From Legionella sp. (lineage in GTDB: Bacteria > Pseudomonadota > Gammaproteobacteria > Legionellales > Legionellaceae), in contig JARLJR010000012.1 in the NCBI GenBank assembly GCA_031291095.1, positions 1 through 46,919 on the forward strand: DNA of 46,919 bases, given 5' to 3'. Of this stretch, positions 28,812 through 39,858 are shown one piece after another. Numbering within the stretch: position 1 is the first letter of the stretch; every line of letters starts with the position of its first letter. The notes below the pieces were generated by a model. It saw only the letters and a list, made by a program, of their open reading frames with translations. It had not been told where the DNA came from and did no database searches. Position numbers and translations under genes: made by a program.

Positions 28812-31040
28812 TTTAAGCGTACTAAACTAATTTAAGTTCACAAATCGTTATAGACAATGTTGCCTTGCAAAATTATTACATACGCGGTAATACGCGGCTT
28901 GCTGCATTGACAGCAATACGTTTGTTTACATTGCTGAATGTGCCTGCTACCACAGCTTGTTCAAACAAGTGGCGGACGCGCACTATGGTTTGGTGTTGGC
29001 TGCTTTAAGTATATTAAACTAATTTAAGTTTATACATCTTTATGCGCGGTATTGACTTGCAAAATTATTACACGTACAATAATATGCGACTTGCTGCATA
29101 GACGACATTACGTTTGCTTGCATTGCTTAATATGCCCAACTACCACCGCCCATCTCAACATGCTGCGAGTGCACGCTATGCTTGGGCGAGGGCTGCTTTA
29201 CGTGTACTAAACTAATTTAAGTTAATGCATTGTTACGGGTAGCGCAGCCTTTCAAAATTATTACGTGTACACTGGTACATTTGCTAATATTGCCGAATAC
29301 GCAAACTACCACCACAGCCCCAACAAATTGTTGGCACATGCTATGATTGGGCGCTGGCTGCTTTAGGTGCACTAAACTAATTTAAGTTCATGCGTCTTTA
29401 CGTGTAGTATTACATTGCAAAATTAGTACGTGTATAACAATACACGACTTACTGCACAAGCAGCAATACGTTTGCCAGCACTGCTGAGTGTGCCAACAAC
29501 CACGCCAACCCCAACAAGTTATGGACGCATGCTGTGGTTGGGTGGGGCTGCTTTAAGTGTATTAAACTAATTTAAGTTTATACATTTTTATATGCAGTAT
29601 TGACTTGCAAAATTATTGCACGTACAATAATATGCGGCTTATCGCATAGACGACAATACATTTGCTTGTGTTGCTTAATATACCTGATTACTGCTGCCCA
29701 TCCCAACATGCTGTGAGCACGTGCTATAATGGAGCGTGGCCAGTTTACGTGTACTAAACTAATTTAAGTTAATACATTGCTGCAGGTAGTGTCGCCTTTC
29801 AAAATTATTACGCATACGCCGATACGTTTACTAATATTGCTAAATACACAAACTAGCGCTGCAGTTCCAACAAATGGCTGGCGTCTGCTATGATTGAGTG
29901 CTGACTGCTTTAGGTATACTAAACTAATTTAAGTTCGTACATTTTTATGTGTAGTATTACCTTGCAAAATTAGTACATGTATAACAATACGCGGCTTACT
30001 GCACAAACAGCAATACATTTACAAGCATTGCTGAGTATATTCACTACCGCTGCCAGTCCCAACAAGTGATTGCTGCATGCTACGATTGAGCGCTGACTGC
30101 TTTAGATACACTAAACTAATTTAAGTTCATGCATCTTTATGCGTAGTATTACCTTGCAAAATTAGTACATGTATAACAGCGCACAGCTTGCTGCACAAAC
30201 AGCAATACGTTTGTCAGCATTGCTGAGTGTACCCGGGCTGCTGCTGCCAATTACAACTGGGTGGGTGGCAAGCATGTGCTGTGGTGGGGCGGAAGCCGCT
30301 TTAAGCATACTAAACTAATTTAAGTTCACAAACCATTATAGATACTGTTGCATTGCAAAATTATTATGTGTACAGCAATATGCTGCTTGCTGCATAGACG
30401 GCGGCGCGTTTACTTGCATTGCTGAAGGCGCCGGCTACAGTGGGCAATTCCAATGTGTGGCGGGTGCATGCTATGATTTGACGCTGGCTGTTTTAAGTAT
30501 ACTAAACTAATTTAAGCTCATACAGCTTAGGCGCAGTATTGCCTTGCAAAATTATTACACGTACAACAATGCGCGGCTTACTGCATAGATGGCAATATGG
30601 TTGCTCGCATTGCTGAATATACTGGCCGCCGCCGTCAATTACAACAAGGTGTGACTGCGCGCCATGGTCAAGCAGCGGTCACTTTAAGTATACTAAACTA
30701 ATTTAAGTTCATACATCGTTGTAGGCAGTGTTGCCTTGCAAAATTAGTATTCATGCGATATTACATGGCTTGCTGCGTAGTCGGCAACACGTTTGCTTTG
30801 GTTGCTTAGTATGCCAGCCACCGCCTCTCATTACAACAAGCAGCTGGCGTGCACTATGGCTGCGCTGTTGTAGCGTTATGTATACTAAACTATTTTAAGT
30901 TCATACATTGTTATATGTGGCATCTCCTCACAAAATTGTTATGCGTACACAAACGCATTTGCCAATATTACCGAAGCTACCAACTATCACAGCCAATTCC
31001 AACGCTGGGGCAGATGCGTGCTATGCTTGATGCAGACTAC
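28812..31040 (+). repeat. Higher-order unit 12: ABCD-BCD-D-EFGH
   Basis: Monomer starts: A 28812, B 29004, C 29197, D 29362, B 29552, C 29744, D 29909, D 30101, E 30300 (long), F 30492, G 30683, H 30875. D is followed directly by B, and later by a second D. The D at 29909 ends with a C-type tail (CAACAAGTGATTG, CGCTGACTGC), which marks a D/C exchange. Confidence 0.85.
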
Positions 31041-33263
31041 TTTAAATATACTAAACTAATTTAAGTTCACAAATCATTATAGACAATGTTGCCACGCAAA
31101 ATTATTACATATAAGATAATACGCGGCTTGCTGCGTTGACAGCAATACTTTTGTTTGCGTTGCTGAATGCACCAGCTGCCGCTGCTTGCTCCAACAAGTG
31201 GTAGACGCGTGCTATGATTTGGCGTTGGCTGCTTTAAGTATATTAAACTTATTTAAGTTTATACATCTTTATATGCAGTATTGGCTTGCAAAATTATTGC
31301 GCGTACAATAATGTGCGGCTTGCTGCGTAGACGACAACGCATTTGCTTGCATTGCTTAATATACTCAAGCATCGCTGCCTGCCCAAGCTTGATGTTAACA
31401 CACGCTATGATGAGGCTGGGGCCGCTTTACGCATACTAAACTAATTTAAGTTAATGCGTTGTTACAGATGGCGCTGCCTTTCAAAATTATTACGCGTACA
31501 CTGATACGTTTGCTAATATTGCTTAATACACAAGCTATCGATGCAGTTCCAACAAATAGTTGGCACATGCTATGATTTGGCACTGACTGCTTTAGGTACA
31601 CTAGACTAATTTAAACCCATACATTTTTATGCATAGTATTACCTTGCAAAATTAATACACATATAACAATATGCGGCTTACTGCACAAATAACAATACAT
31701 TTACAAACATTGCTGAGTATACTCACTACCACCGCACGTTCCAACAATGTGTGAGTGCACATTGTAGTGTTGCGGGGACCACTTTAAGTATGTTAAACTA
31801 ATTTAAGTTCACAAATCATTATAGACAATGTTGCCTTGCAAAATTGTTACATATAAGATAATGCACAACTTGCTGCGCTGACAGCAATACAGTTGTTTGC
31901 ATTGCTGAATACGCCAGCTACCACTGTCTGTTCTGACAGGTGGCGGCTGCATGCTGCGGTTTGGCGTTGGCTGCTTTAAGTGTATTAAACTACTTTAAGT
32001 TTATACATCTTTATATGCGATATTGGCTTGCAAAATTATTACATGTACAATAATATGCGGCTTGCTGCATAGCCGACAATGCGTTTGCTTGCATTGCTTA
32101 ATATACACAACTACCACCGCCAGTTCCAACGTGTTGTTAGCATGCACTATGATGAGGTGATGGCCACTTTACGCGTACTAAACTACTTTAAGTTAATACG
32201 CTGTTACGTGTAGCAGCGCCTTTCAAAATTATTACGCGTACACAGATACGTTTGCTAATATTGCTGAATACACAAACTAGCGCCGCGGTTCCAACAAACG
32301 GTTGGTACACGCTGTGATTGGGTGCTGACTGCTTTAGGTACACTAAACTAATTTAAGTTCGTACACCTTTATGTGCAGTATTGCCTTGCAAAATTAGTAC
32401 ACGTATAACAATACGCAGCTTACTGCGCAAACAGCGGTGCGTTTGTCAGCATTGCTGAGTATACTCACCGCGGCCGCCAATTCCAACAAGGACGTGCACG
32501 TGCTTTGGTGTAGCAGGGCCGCTTTAAGTATACTAAACTATTTTAAGTTCACAAAGCATTATAGATACTGTTGCATTGCAAAATTGTTATGTGTACAGCA
32601 ATACGCTGCTTGCTGCGTAGACAGCAGCATGTTTGCTTGCATTGCTGAAGGTGCCTGCCACCACGAGCAATTACAACATGCGGCGGGTGCACGCTATAAT
32701 TTGGTGTTAGCTGTTTTAAGTATACTAAACTAATTTAAGCCGGTACACCTTTATGTGTAGTATAGCCTTGCAAAATTATTACATGTACAACAACACACAG
32801 CTGCTGCATAGATGGCAATACTGTTGCTCGCGTTGCTTAATAGACCAGCCGCTGCTGCCACTTCCAACAAGGCGTTACTGCGTGCTATTGTTTAGCGGCG
32901 GCCGCTTTAAGTGTATTAAACTAATTTAAGTTCATACATCGTTGTGGATACTGCTGCCTTGCAAAATTAATGTTCACACAGTAATACGCAGCTTGCTGAG
33001 TAGACAGCAGTGCATTTGCTCTGGTTGCTTAATGTGCCAACCGCCGCTGTGCATTACAACAAGCAGTTTGCGTGCACTATGGCTGAGAAGTGGTCGCGTT
33101 AAGTATACTAAACTATCTTAAGTTAATACATTGTTATAGGCAACATTTGCTCACAAAATTGTTACGCGTACACAAGCATGCTTTTCAATATTGCCTAATA
33201 TATCAACTATCACAACCGATTCCAACAGTGGGGCTAATGCATGCTATGCTTGATGCAGACTAC
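31041..33263 (+). repeat. Higher-order unit 13: (ABCD)x2-EFGH, last regular unit
   Basis: Monomer starts: A 31041, B 31233, C 31426, D 31591, A 31783, B 31975, C 32168, D 32333, E 32523 (long), F 32715, G 32906, H 33099. Standard 12-mer of 2223 bp. It is the last unit that follows the A-H grammar before the array edge. Confidence 0.9.
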
Positions 33264-33985
33264 TTTAAGTACACTAAATTAATTTAAGTTCACAAATCAT
33301 TATGGGTGCTGTTGCTTTGCAAAATTGTTGTGTGTACGGCAATACGAGACTTGCTGCGTAGCGGGCGGCACACTTGCCTGTGTTGCCGAATATGCCAGCA
33401 ATCACCAATCATTCCAACAAGTGGCTGGCGCATGCTATGATTTTGTGCTGATTACTTTAAGTATACTAAACTAATTTAAGTTCATACACCTTTATGTGTT
33501 GTCTTGCCTTGCAAAATTATTACATGTGCAGTGTTACGCAGCCAGCTGCGTAGACAGCAACGCGTTTGCCCACTTCGCTTCTGAACGTATCCACACTATC
33601 ACTGTCCGTTACAGCAAGTGATGAACATGCACTATTGCTTGGCGTGACCGCTTTAAGTATACTAAACTAATTTAAGTTTGTACATTGTTATAGGTGCTAT
33701 TGCCCCGCAAAATTATTACGCGTACGCCAACACGCTTGTTTGTGCTGCTGAATACACACGTCACTGCTGCCAATTGCAACAAGGCACAGGTGCATGCTGT
33801 GGTTGTGCGGTGACAACTTTAAGCACACTAAACTAATTTAAGTTTGTACATTGTTATGCATTATTTTACCTTGCAAAATTCTTACGTATGTGGCAATATG
33901 CTTGCTTGCACTAATGAATATATCCTTACTAGCATCGCTGTTTACAACAGGGTACGTGCTGATGCTATTGTTGCGCAGCAGTCAC
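33264..33985 (+). repeat. Edge monomers I-J-K-L
   Basis: Monomer starts: I 33264 (192 bp), J 33456 (196 bp), K 33652 (166 bp, short class), L 33818 (168 bp). They follow H where A would be expected. I resembles A and E in its first half, and K resembles C, so the long-long-short pattern of A-B-C is retained. The block is related to 18485-19227. Confidence 0.8.
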
Positions 33986-36278
33986 TTTAAGTATACTAAA
34001 CTAATTTAAGTACACACCTCGTTATAAATAATATTACACTGCAAAATTATCGTGTGTATGCTAATACGCAACTTACGGTATAGATAGCAATATATTTGCT
34101 TGCATTGCTGAATATACCAAAGCTGTCGCCGATCGTTACAACAACGTTGTGCATGACAGCTTTAAGCATACTAAACTAATTTAAGTTAATGTGTTGTTAT
34201 GGGTAACATCGCCTGCAAAATCATTATGCATGCAGCAATACGGCTACTTGTGTTGCTGAATATACCAATTTTTACTGCCGTTAGTTACAATAAAATGTAT
34301 GCATATGCTATGGTAAACCGTGGTCGTTTTAATTATACCACACTAATTTAAGTTCGTACATCTTTAGGCGTAGTACTGCCTTGCAACTTTAGTATGCATA
34401 CAACGATATGCAATTTGCTGCATAGACAACAACACGTTTGCTCGCATTACTAAATATACACAATTGCTACTGTCAATTACAATAAGGTGTTTGTGCATAC
34501 TATGATTTAGCTTGCAATGCTTTAAGTATACTAAACTAATTTAAGTTCGTATGTTGTTATAGCCGGTATTTACTTGCAAAGCTGTTGTGTGTATAATAAT
34601 ACGTGACGCGCGTTGCTGAATATACCCGGCCGGGCAGCCTACTACAACAAGTGGTTAGCGTGCACTACGCTGTGGCAGAGCCGCTTAGATATACTAAACT
34701 AAATTAAGTTCATGCATCATTATAGGTTGCATTTCCTTGCAAAATTAGTATGCGTACAAAAATGTGCGGCAGGCTGCATAGACAGTAATGTGTTTACTTG
34801 CGTTACTGCGTATGCTAAGCTACCACAGTCTGCTACAACAAGCAATTCATACACGCTATTGTGTTGCTTTGCCACTTTAGGCATACTAAACTAATTTAAG
34901 ATAACACGTTGTTATTGGTAGTATGCGTTTGCAAAATTATTACGCATATTGTAATACGCAGCTTACTGCACCAGCAGCACTACTTTTTCTTGCGTCGCTT
35001 AATATACATACTGCCGCCAACTACAACAGCGCACAAGCACGTGTAGTTATTTGACAGTGGCAACTTTAAGAATGTTAAACTGCTTTAAGTTCGTACATTG
35101 TTATGCATAGCATTATACTGCAAAATTGTTATGTATACAACAATTTGCAGATTACTTCATAGACAATAATACGTTTGTTCGTGTTGCTGAATATAGCCAA
35201 CACCGCTGCAGCCGATTACAATAAGGCATGCGTGCGTGCTATAATTTGGCGACTGCTTACTTATGTACACTAAACTAGTTTATGTTAATACGTTGTTATA
35301 GGCAGCATCGCCCTGCAAAATTGTTACATGTACAACAATATGTGGCTTGCTTCGTGGACGGCAGTATGCCAGCCTGTGGTGCTGAATATGTTTGCACCCA
35401 GCTATTACAACAACGCATTGCCGCTTTAAGTACACCAAACTGATTTAAGTCAATACATCATTATAAACGGCGTTATTTTGCAAATTTATTATGCATACAA
35501 TATTCTATGTTTTTCTTCGTAGACAACAATACGTTTGTTTGCATCACCGAATCTTGCTGCACTACTGCTGCTCATGGCAATAAGGCATGGGCGTGTGCTG
35601 TGGTGTAGCGTGCCGCCACTTTATGCACACTAAACTAATTTAAATTAATACATTGTTATAGCCAGTATTGGCATGCAAAATTATTATGCATACAATAATA
35701 CGCGGTTTGCTCGCATTGCTGAATATACCAACGCTACCATTGCCAACTACAACAAGCGGTGAGAGCACGCTGCAGTGCGGCACGGCAACTTTAAGTATAC
35801 TAAACTAATTTAAACTATTACGTTGTTGTTGGCTGTGTTGCCTTGTAAAATTATTCCATGTACAAGAATACACGGCTTGCTGCATGGCAACAATACATTT
35901 GCTTGCATTGCTGAATATACATATCGCAGCTACCAATTACAGCGAAGCACTAACGCGTGCTGCAGTAGTGTGCGGTCAACTTTAAATCTACTAAACTAAT
36001 TTAAGTTAACGCATTGTTATGCATAGCGTCACCGTGCAAAAATATTACGTATGCAATCATCCGTAGCTTGCTTCATAGACAGCAATAAGTTTGTTTGCGT
36101 TGCTTACTGTGGCCTCAGCACCGTTGCCGGTTACAACAGGTGCTTTGGCGCTGCAGTTGTGCCGACAGCAACTTTAGGCACGCTAAACTAATTTATGTTC
36201 ATGCGTCGTTATGCATAGTGTTACATTGCAAAATTATTACGTATACAATAACACACAGCGTACTTCATAGACGATGCT
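33986..36278 (+). repeat. Diverged satellite monomers at the array edge
   Basis: Monomer starts: 33986, 34161, 34328, 34521, 34684, 34875, 35065, 35260, 35425, 35620, 35790, 35981, and a partial one at 36173. They no longer fit types A-H and differ strongly from one another. They still keep most of the opening box, GCAAAATTATTA and CTACAACAA-like landmarks. Long (190-195 bp) and short (163-170 bp) lengths persist. The last monomer breaks off near 36275, where the 3.2-kb repeat begins at GCATTACATTGC. Confidence 0.88.
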
Positions 36279-36635
36279 GCATTACATTGCATTATGTGCT
36301 TTGCTAAGAATGGTTCAGCCCTTATGTGTTTTTAAAAGTAACTAACCAATGTTTGGCTTGCGTGCAAAATTATTTTTAACACAACAACTGGTGGCAACAC
36401 AACAACAGTGTCAACACAATTTCAGCGTATATAAAAACAAAACGTAATTGCCGTCATTTAGAATAATACGAAACGTGCGGCTTTGGTTATAAACGTCACA
36501 CCTGCATTTATAAGCTTGTTTACATTTTTTTGTTGGCCGCTGTGTATTTGCTCTAGTTTTTGCTTGAAAACTTATCTATCTTTCTCTGTTTTTAAACAGC
36601 GCATTATTATTGCATAAACTGTTGTGCACGCAAAA
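36279..36635 (-). pseudogene. Broken counterpart of the minus-strand ORF, copy 1
   Basis: Read on the minus strand, this stretch aligns in pieces with the 144-codon ORF at 39424-39858. HNSLCNNNALF corresponds to HDNLRSNGVPF, and KLINAGVTFITKAA corresponds to KLINANVIFIIKIA. The pieces lie in different frames with stops between them, and the stretch is cut off by the satellite at 36279. It is either a decayed coding segment or plain DNA homology. I assign no function. Confidence 0.2.
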
Positions 36636-38036
36636 ATGCAAGTAAATGTTTATTTGAAAGAAGTGTGACAACGGTATAAACTGTGCACGTTGGCAGCTTT
36701 GATACAAAGCCTGCTTTGCGCCACCCCGTGGTACGGATATTGTGTTTGGTGACTTAAACAAGGCTACGATGTGCACGATTACAATAACAGCAAACAATCA
36801 AATAAGGGCTGCTTTAATCACAACAATTGCATCCGCGTATAGAAGCTGCTTAGTTTTATTTGCTTTTTTTAGGTGCGGGGTTTGACATCCGGTTAAAAAC
36901 CAGCGTGCCAAAGCTTTGTTATAGTGGCAGTACACAACTAGTTCACGGCTTGCCTAACACATAAAAATGTGCCGGTTAACTCAGCGCTACTATTATACTA
37001 AGTGCATGGGTAATCGGTGACAGTACATGCCACAAAAATATTTTGGACATGACAGCTACTACAGTATAAAAACAGGGCAGACGACGTTGTATTTTACTGT
37101 GCAAAGCCTGCAAACAATCAGCACGTCAGATTACTGCGCAGCAAAAACAAAGGCTGTATTTTGACATTTTTTATGTTAGTAGCCTACAAACAGCAGCGGT
37201 ACAACAACTGCTATTGTAAACAATCAGCATGCTATTATTACTACCAATTGCTCGTACCACAACGCACGCATAAACTTGCATTATTCCGTACACTAAAACG
37301 CCGTAGCCCGCTGCAGCGTGATAAAGCACTATAAAAACATAATAAGTGTAGATAGCTTACTGCCTAATAGGCGTTGCACTGTCTACTTACACGAAAGCGT
37401 GTTGCGCTTCTTCGCTGTCAAGCTGTACTGCAGTTTACTGTTCGGTTAACCACCCCTCTTGCACTGCGGTTATACAAAGGCTATTATGCAAGTTGCTTTA
37501 TACACCAGTGTTGTATATACGGATGCTATTGCTGCACCTTGGCTGCACCGGTTGTATTACTTGCACGTCGGAGCAAGCAATAAACTAGCTGTTGCTTTGC
37601 TGTGCTTGTGTATTGGTAAGCTTTATGGCGCTGCAGACTGTACTGCGTAAAGTTTGTTTATGCAAGTACGCATGAATATTATAGTGTGGCACAGTTAAAC
37701 AACGTAGTATAACTTTACTGAACGGCAGTATACATTTTGCATACTTGCTGCATGCTAAAATTATTAATTCATTCAAAGATGCCAAATTGCGCATTTTGTC
37801 GCGTTTTGCACCAAATAGCATCTTGTACAAGTGTTTACTTAGCAAATATTTTTATTTGTCAACCGGTACTCACGGTAAGGTTTAACTGCTGTTGTTGTAA
37901 AACTATCTTTTTTACAAAACTTACACCATTATGATGCGTTTCAGCTACTGGTGTGTATTCGTTTCCGCTAAAGCAACAACAATTATATAATACGTGCTTG
38001 CACCTTGCTGGAAGTTGGCGTTTACTTATTTTATAT

Positions 38037-38200
38037 ATAATAGTATACTGTTTGCTGCATAGACAATTATGCATTTGCTTGAATTGCTGACTATAATCCT
38101 ATAACAACAGCGGTTTCCAACAAGGCGGTGGTGCGCGCTGCAGTTACTGCTTTAAATATGGTAAACCAACTCGAGTGTGCACTTGTTGTTGACAGCGCTG
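38037..38200 (+). repeat. Satellite monomer embedded in 3.2-kb copy 1
   Basis: The order of landmarks matches the array monomer: GTATACTGTTTGCTGCATAG, GCATTTGCTTGAATTGCTGA, TTTCCAACAAGGCGG, GCGCGCTGCAG, and a decayed opening box TTTAAATATGGTAAACCAAC. Orientation is the same as in the array. The permutation (it starts mid-monomer and runs into the next box) is the same as in copies 2 and 3. Confidence 0.75.
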
Positions 38201-38481
38201 ACAAGAAACAGTCTTGTGTAAACATTGAATAATTGCCACAGCTCGTGTTTGCAGCAAACGCTACAAACTGCGCAACAGCACCGCGTGCTTGATATTTTTG
38301 TTGCACCAGCGTGTAAGTATCAGCAATTACAACAATTTAGTTTTTGACAGCAGCCGCGCGTTCCAACAGCTTGTTGCTGATTTAAATCTGCTTTGCGAAT
38401 TGTGCATCGCAACACGCAACGCGCGCGCGATGTTGTGCCCTTTGATAGCAAATATAGTTTTACACATAATTATCGGCTGTG

Positions 38482-38547
38482 ATTTTGTTGCTGACAGCAG
38501 CACTAGCTTGTACGCCGCTGGTTACTAAAACGTTGTTTTGCTTGTAG
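38482..38547 (+). pseudogene. Fragment matching the C-terminus of the 41294-41719 ORF
   Basis: In the frame ending at TAG 38545 the codons read ILLLTAALACTPLVT followed by KTLFCL and stop. This is close to the C-terminus of the ORF in copy 2 (KALLCL and stop) and of copy 3 (KALFCL and stop). The stop codons are 3172 and 3217 bp apart. Upstream, an NLVFDSS segment matching NLIFGSD of copy 2 lies in another frame, so this copy carries a frameshift relative to copy 2. Confidence 0.25.
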
Positions 38548-39423
38548 AGTTGTAGCATCTCCGCTTGTTTAATATTAGTTTTTTGCCAGTCGCACCCATT
38601 GTATAACTACAACTTTGTGCTGTTTGTATTGTACACTTGTTGTTGTAAGCACGTTAGCTATACTCTTGAAATTACTGCGCGTTACTGTACTTTTTTTATT
38701 ACAGTTGCTTATAACCGGTTACAAGCAGCGCGCTGCTAAACTTTTGGGCCGAGTATACGCACCGTTCACGGTTGCAAACAATCGGCGAACACACCGGGCT
38801 ACGTGATGCGGGTCGTTGGGTCGCAAAAGCACAAAGCGTTCTAGCGTTGCTAGCATAAAATTCTTACAACACGGCGCCGCTCAAATGTAATAACTGCACA
38901 GCACAGCAGCTGCATCAATCTTACCGATATTGCAGCAACGGCAAATAGGCAAAACGCTGCGGCTGCTGTGCGCGGAGCTTGTAGGCTGCTTGCCAACTAA
39001 CCTTGCAATTTAACAGATAACGGCACTAATGCTTTGTGCGGCCGTTCTTATTTAATGCAGCCAGATAAGCGACAACACGCCAGTTTAACACTTTATTGTA
39101 GCGCACCTAAGTTAAATCATTACTTATTTGTATAAGCATATGCACAGCAATTCGTAAGGTTTTGTGTTTAATAACCCCTCTTTGTTTTATTTTTGGTTTA
39201 ATCACTGCTAATCTGATTTAGTATTAACACGAACCAGACCAGACTGCACAGCGGTTGCGCAGCCGTTAACTGCCAAACCTTTGCTGTGTTAGCTAAGTGT
39301 TATTTTTGGCGCAGTTTTATAATAATGTAACAAAAGCAAAAATATTGTTAACACAACTAAAATTTGTTCGTACATACAACGCAATACCCAAGTATTATAT
39401 TTTGTGTGCTGTACGGCTTTGTT

Positions 39424-39858
39424 TTATAAAATAGCAAACATACAATAGTAGTCGTGCTTAGACGTGCCGTTGCTAAACCTGACATAATGCGCAGCATTTA
39501 ACGCAAGCAAAATTTTTTCAAGCTGGTGTTTCACAGCATCGTGTACTTTGTTAAGGGTGCTGCTGCGCTTGCATATTTTTAAAGGTAACCGGCGAATCTT
39601 TAGTTTGTGGTAAAATTTGTTTTGGACACAACACTTATTAGCAGCACGGCCAATGAATAAGCATAGCTTTGCTGTGTATAAAAACAAAATGTAAGCTGAT
39701 ATTAAAAATAGTATTAGACACGCAATCTTAATTATAAATATTACGTTTGCATTTATAAGTTTGTCTGCAGTTCTTTGATAGTTATGGTATGCTTGCTTTT
39801 GTTTTGTTTGAAGGCTTTTTTTAAACGGCACGCCGTTACTGCGTAAGTTGTCGTGCAT
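39424..39858 (-). CDS. Unrecognised 144-codon ORF with a hydrophobic segment; doubtful gene
   Basis: The predicted product is basic, with one strongly hydrophobic stretch around residues 39-67 (IACLILFLISAYILFLYTA) that could be a membrane segment. I recognise no family. It straddles the joint of 3.2-kb copies 1 and 2. The equivalent region of copy 3 keeps FYHKLNI (for FYHKLKI), LNKVYGAM (for LNKVHDAV) and INANILLL, but with several stops. Copy 1 has matching fragments in shifted frames. The copies may be decayed versions of a once-coding ORF, or the ORF may be chance in AT-rich DNA. There is no promoter or codon evidence. Confidence 0.2.
   Translation of the reverse strand: MHDNLRSNGVPFKKSLQTKQKQAYHNYQRTADKLINANVIFIIKIACLILFLISAYILFLYTAKLCLFIGRAANKCCVQNKFYHKLKIRRLPLKICKRSSTLNKVHDAVKHQLEKILLALNAAHYVRFSNGTSKHDYYCMFAIL

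Larger units (their letters stand above)
1..36278 (+). repeat. Satellite array of about 198 monomers (165/192 bp) with higher-order structure
   Basis: Head-to-tail tandem array in one orientation. Each monomer opens with a box of the form TTTAAG-N13-TTTAAG. The landmarks TTGCAAAATTATTA, TTGCATTGCTGAATA and TTCCAACA follow. Lengths cluster at about 192 and 165 bp. Eight recurring types (A-H) occur in fixed order up to 33263, and diverged monomers follow. The short ORFs inside it (60-98 codons) are by-products of the repeat: most types carry in-frame stops in the opening box, and the H type happens to lack one. The first 25 bases are the tail of a D monomer, so the array continues to the left. 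Centromeric or heterochromatic satellite is inferred from architecture. No protein-binding evidence is available. Confidence 0.97.
36279..39535. repeat. 3.2-kb tandem repeat, copy 1
   Basis: Landmarks that recur about 3.2 kb apart in all copies are: TTGCTAAGAATGG then TTTTTAAAAGTAAC (36302-36342), TATAAAAACAAAA (about 36430), GTTGTGCACGCAAAAATG (36621), a CACAAAAATATTTTGG block (37031), TAAGCTTTAT (37617), a satellite-like monomer (38037), and CTTGTTTAATATTAGTTTTT (38563). Divergence between copies is high and I cannot quantify it by eye. No coding gene is convincing in this copy. The short ORFs at 37374-38806 overlap one another on both strands. Confidence 0.85.

Noticed and set aside
2798-33287. 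Many ORFs of 60-98 codons in the satellite array, with similar peptides such as ALSILNYFKF and YCRIYQLSQPI
   Set aside because: They repeat because the DNA repeats. They occur mainly where the H-type box AAACTATTTTAAG removes the in-frame stop found in AAACTAATTTAAG. They differ in length and end, occur on both strands, and lack any consistent start.
1-36278. CRISPR-like regular repetition
   Set aside because: The whole 165-193 bp unit repeats without short constant repeats and unique spacers, and no cas-like gene is present.
1-36278. Identification as primate alpha satellite or as the trypanosome 177-bp repeat
   Set aside because: Neither the alpha-satellite landmarks nor a CENP-B box pattern is visible, and the sequences I recall for the trypanosome repeat are absent. 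Only the architecture is comparable.
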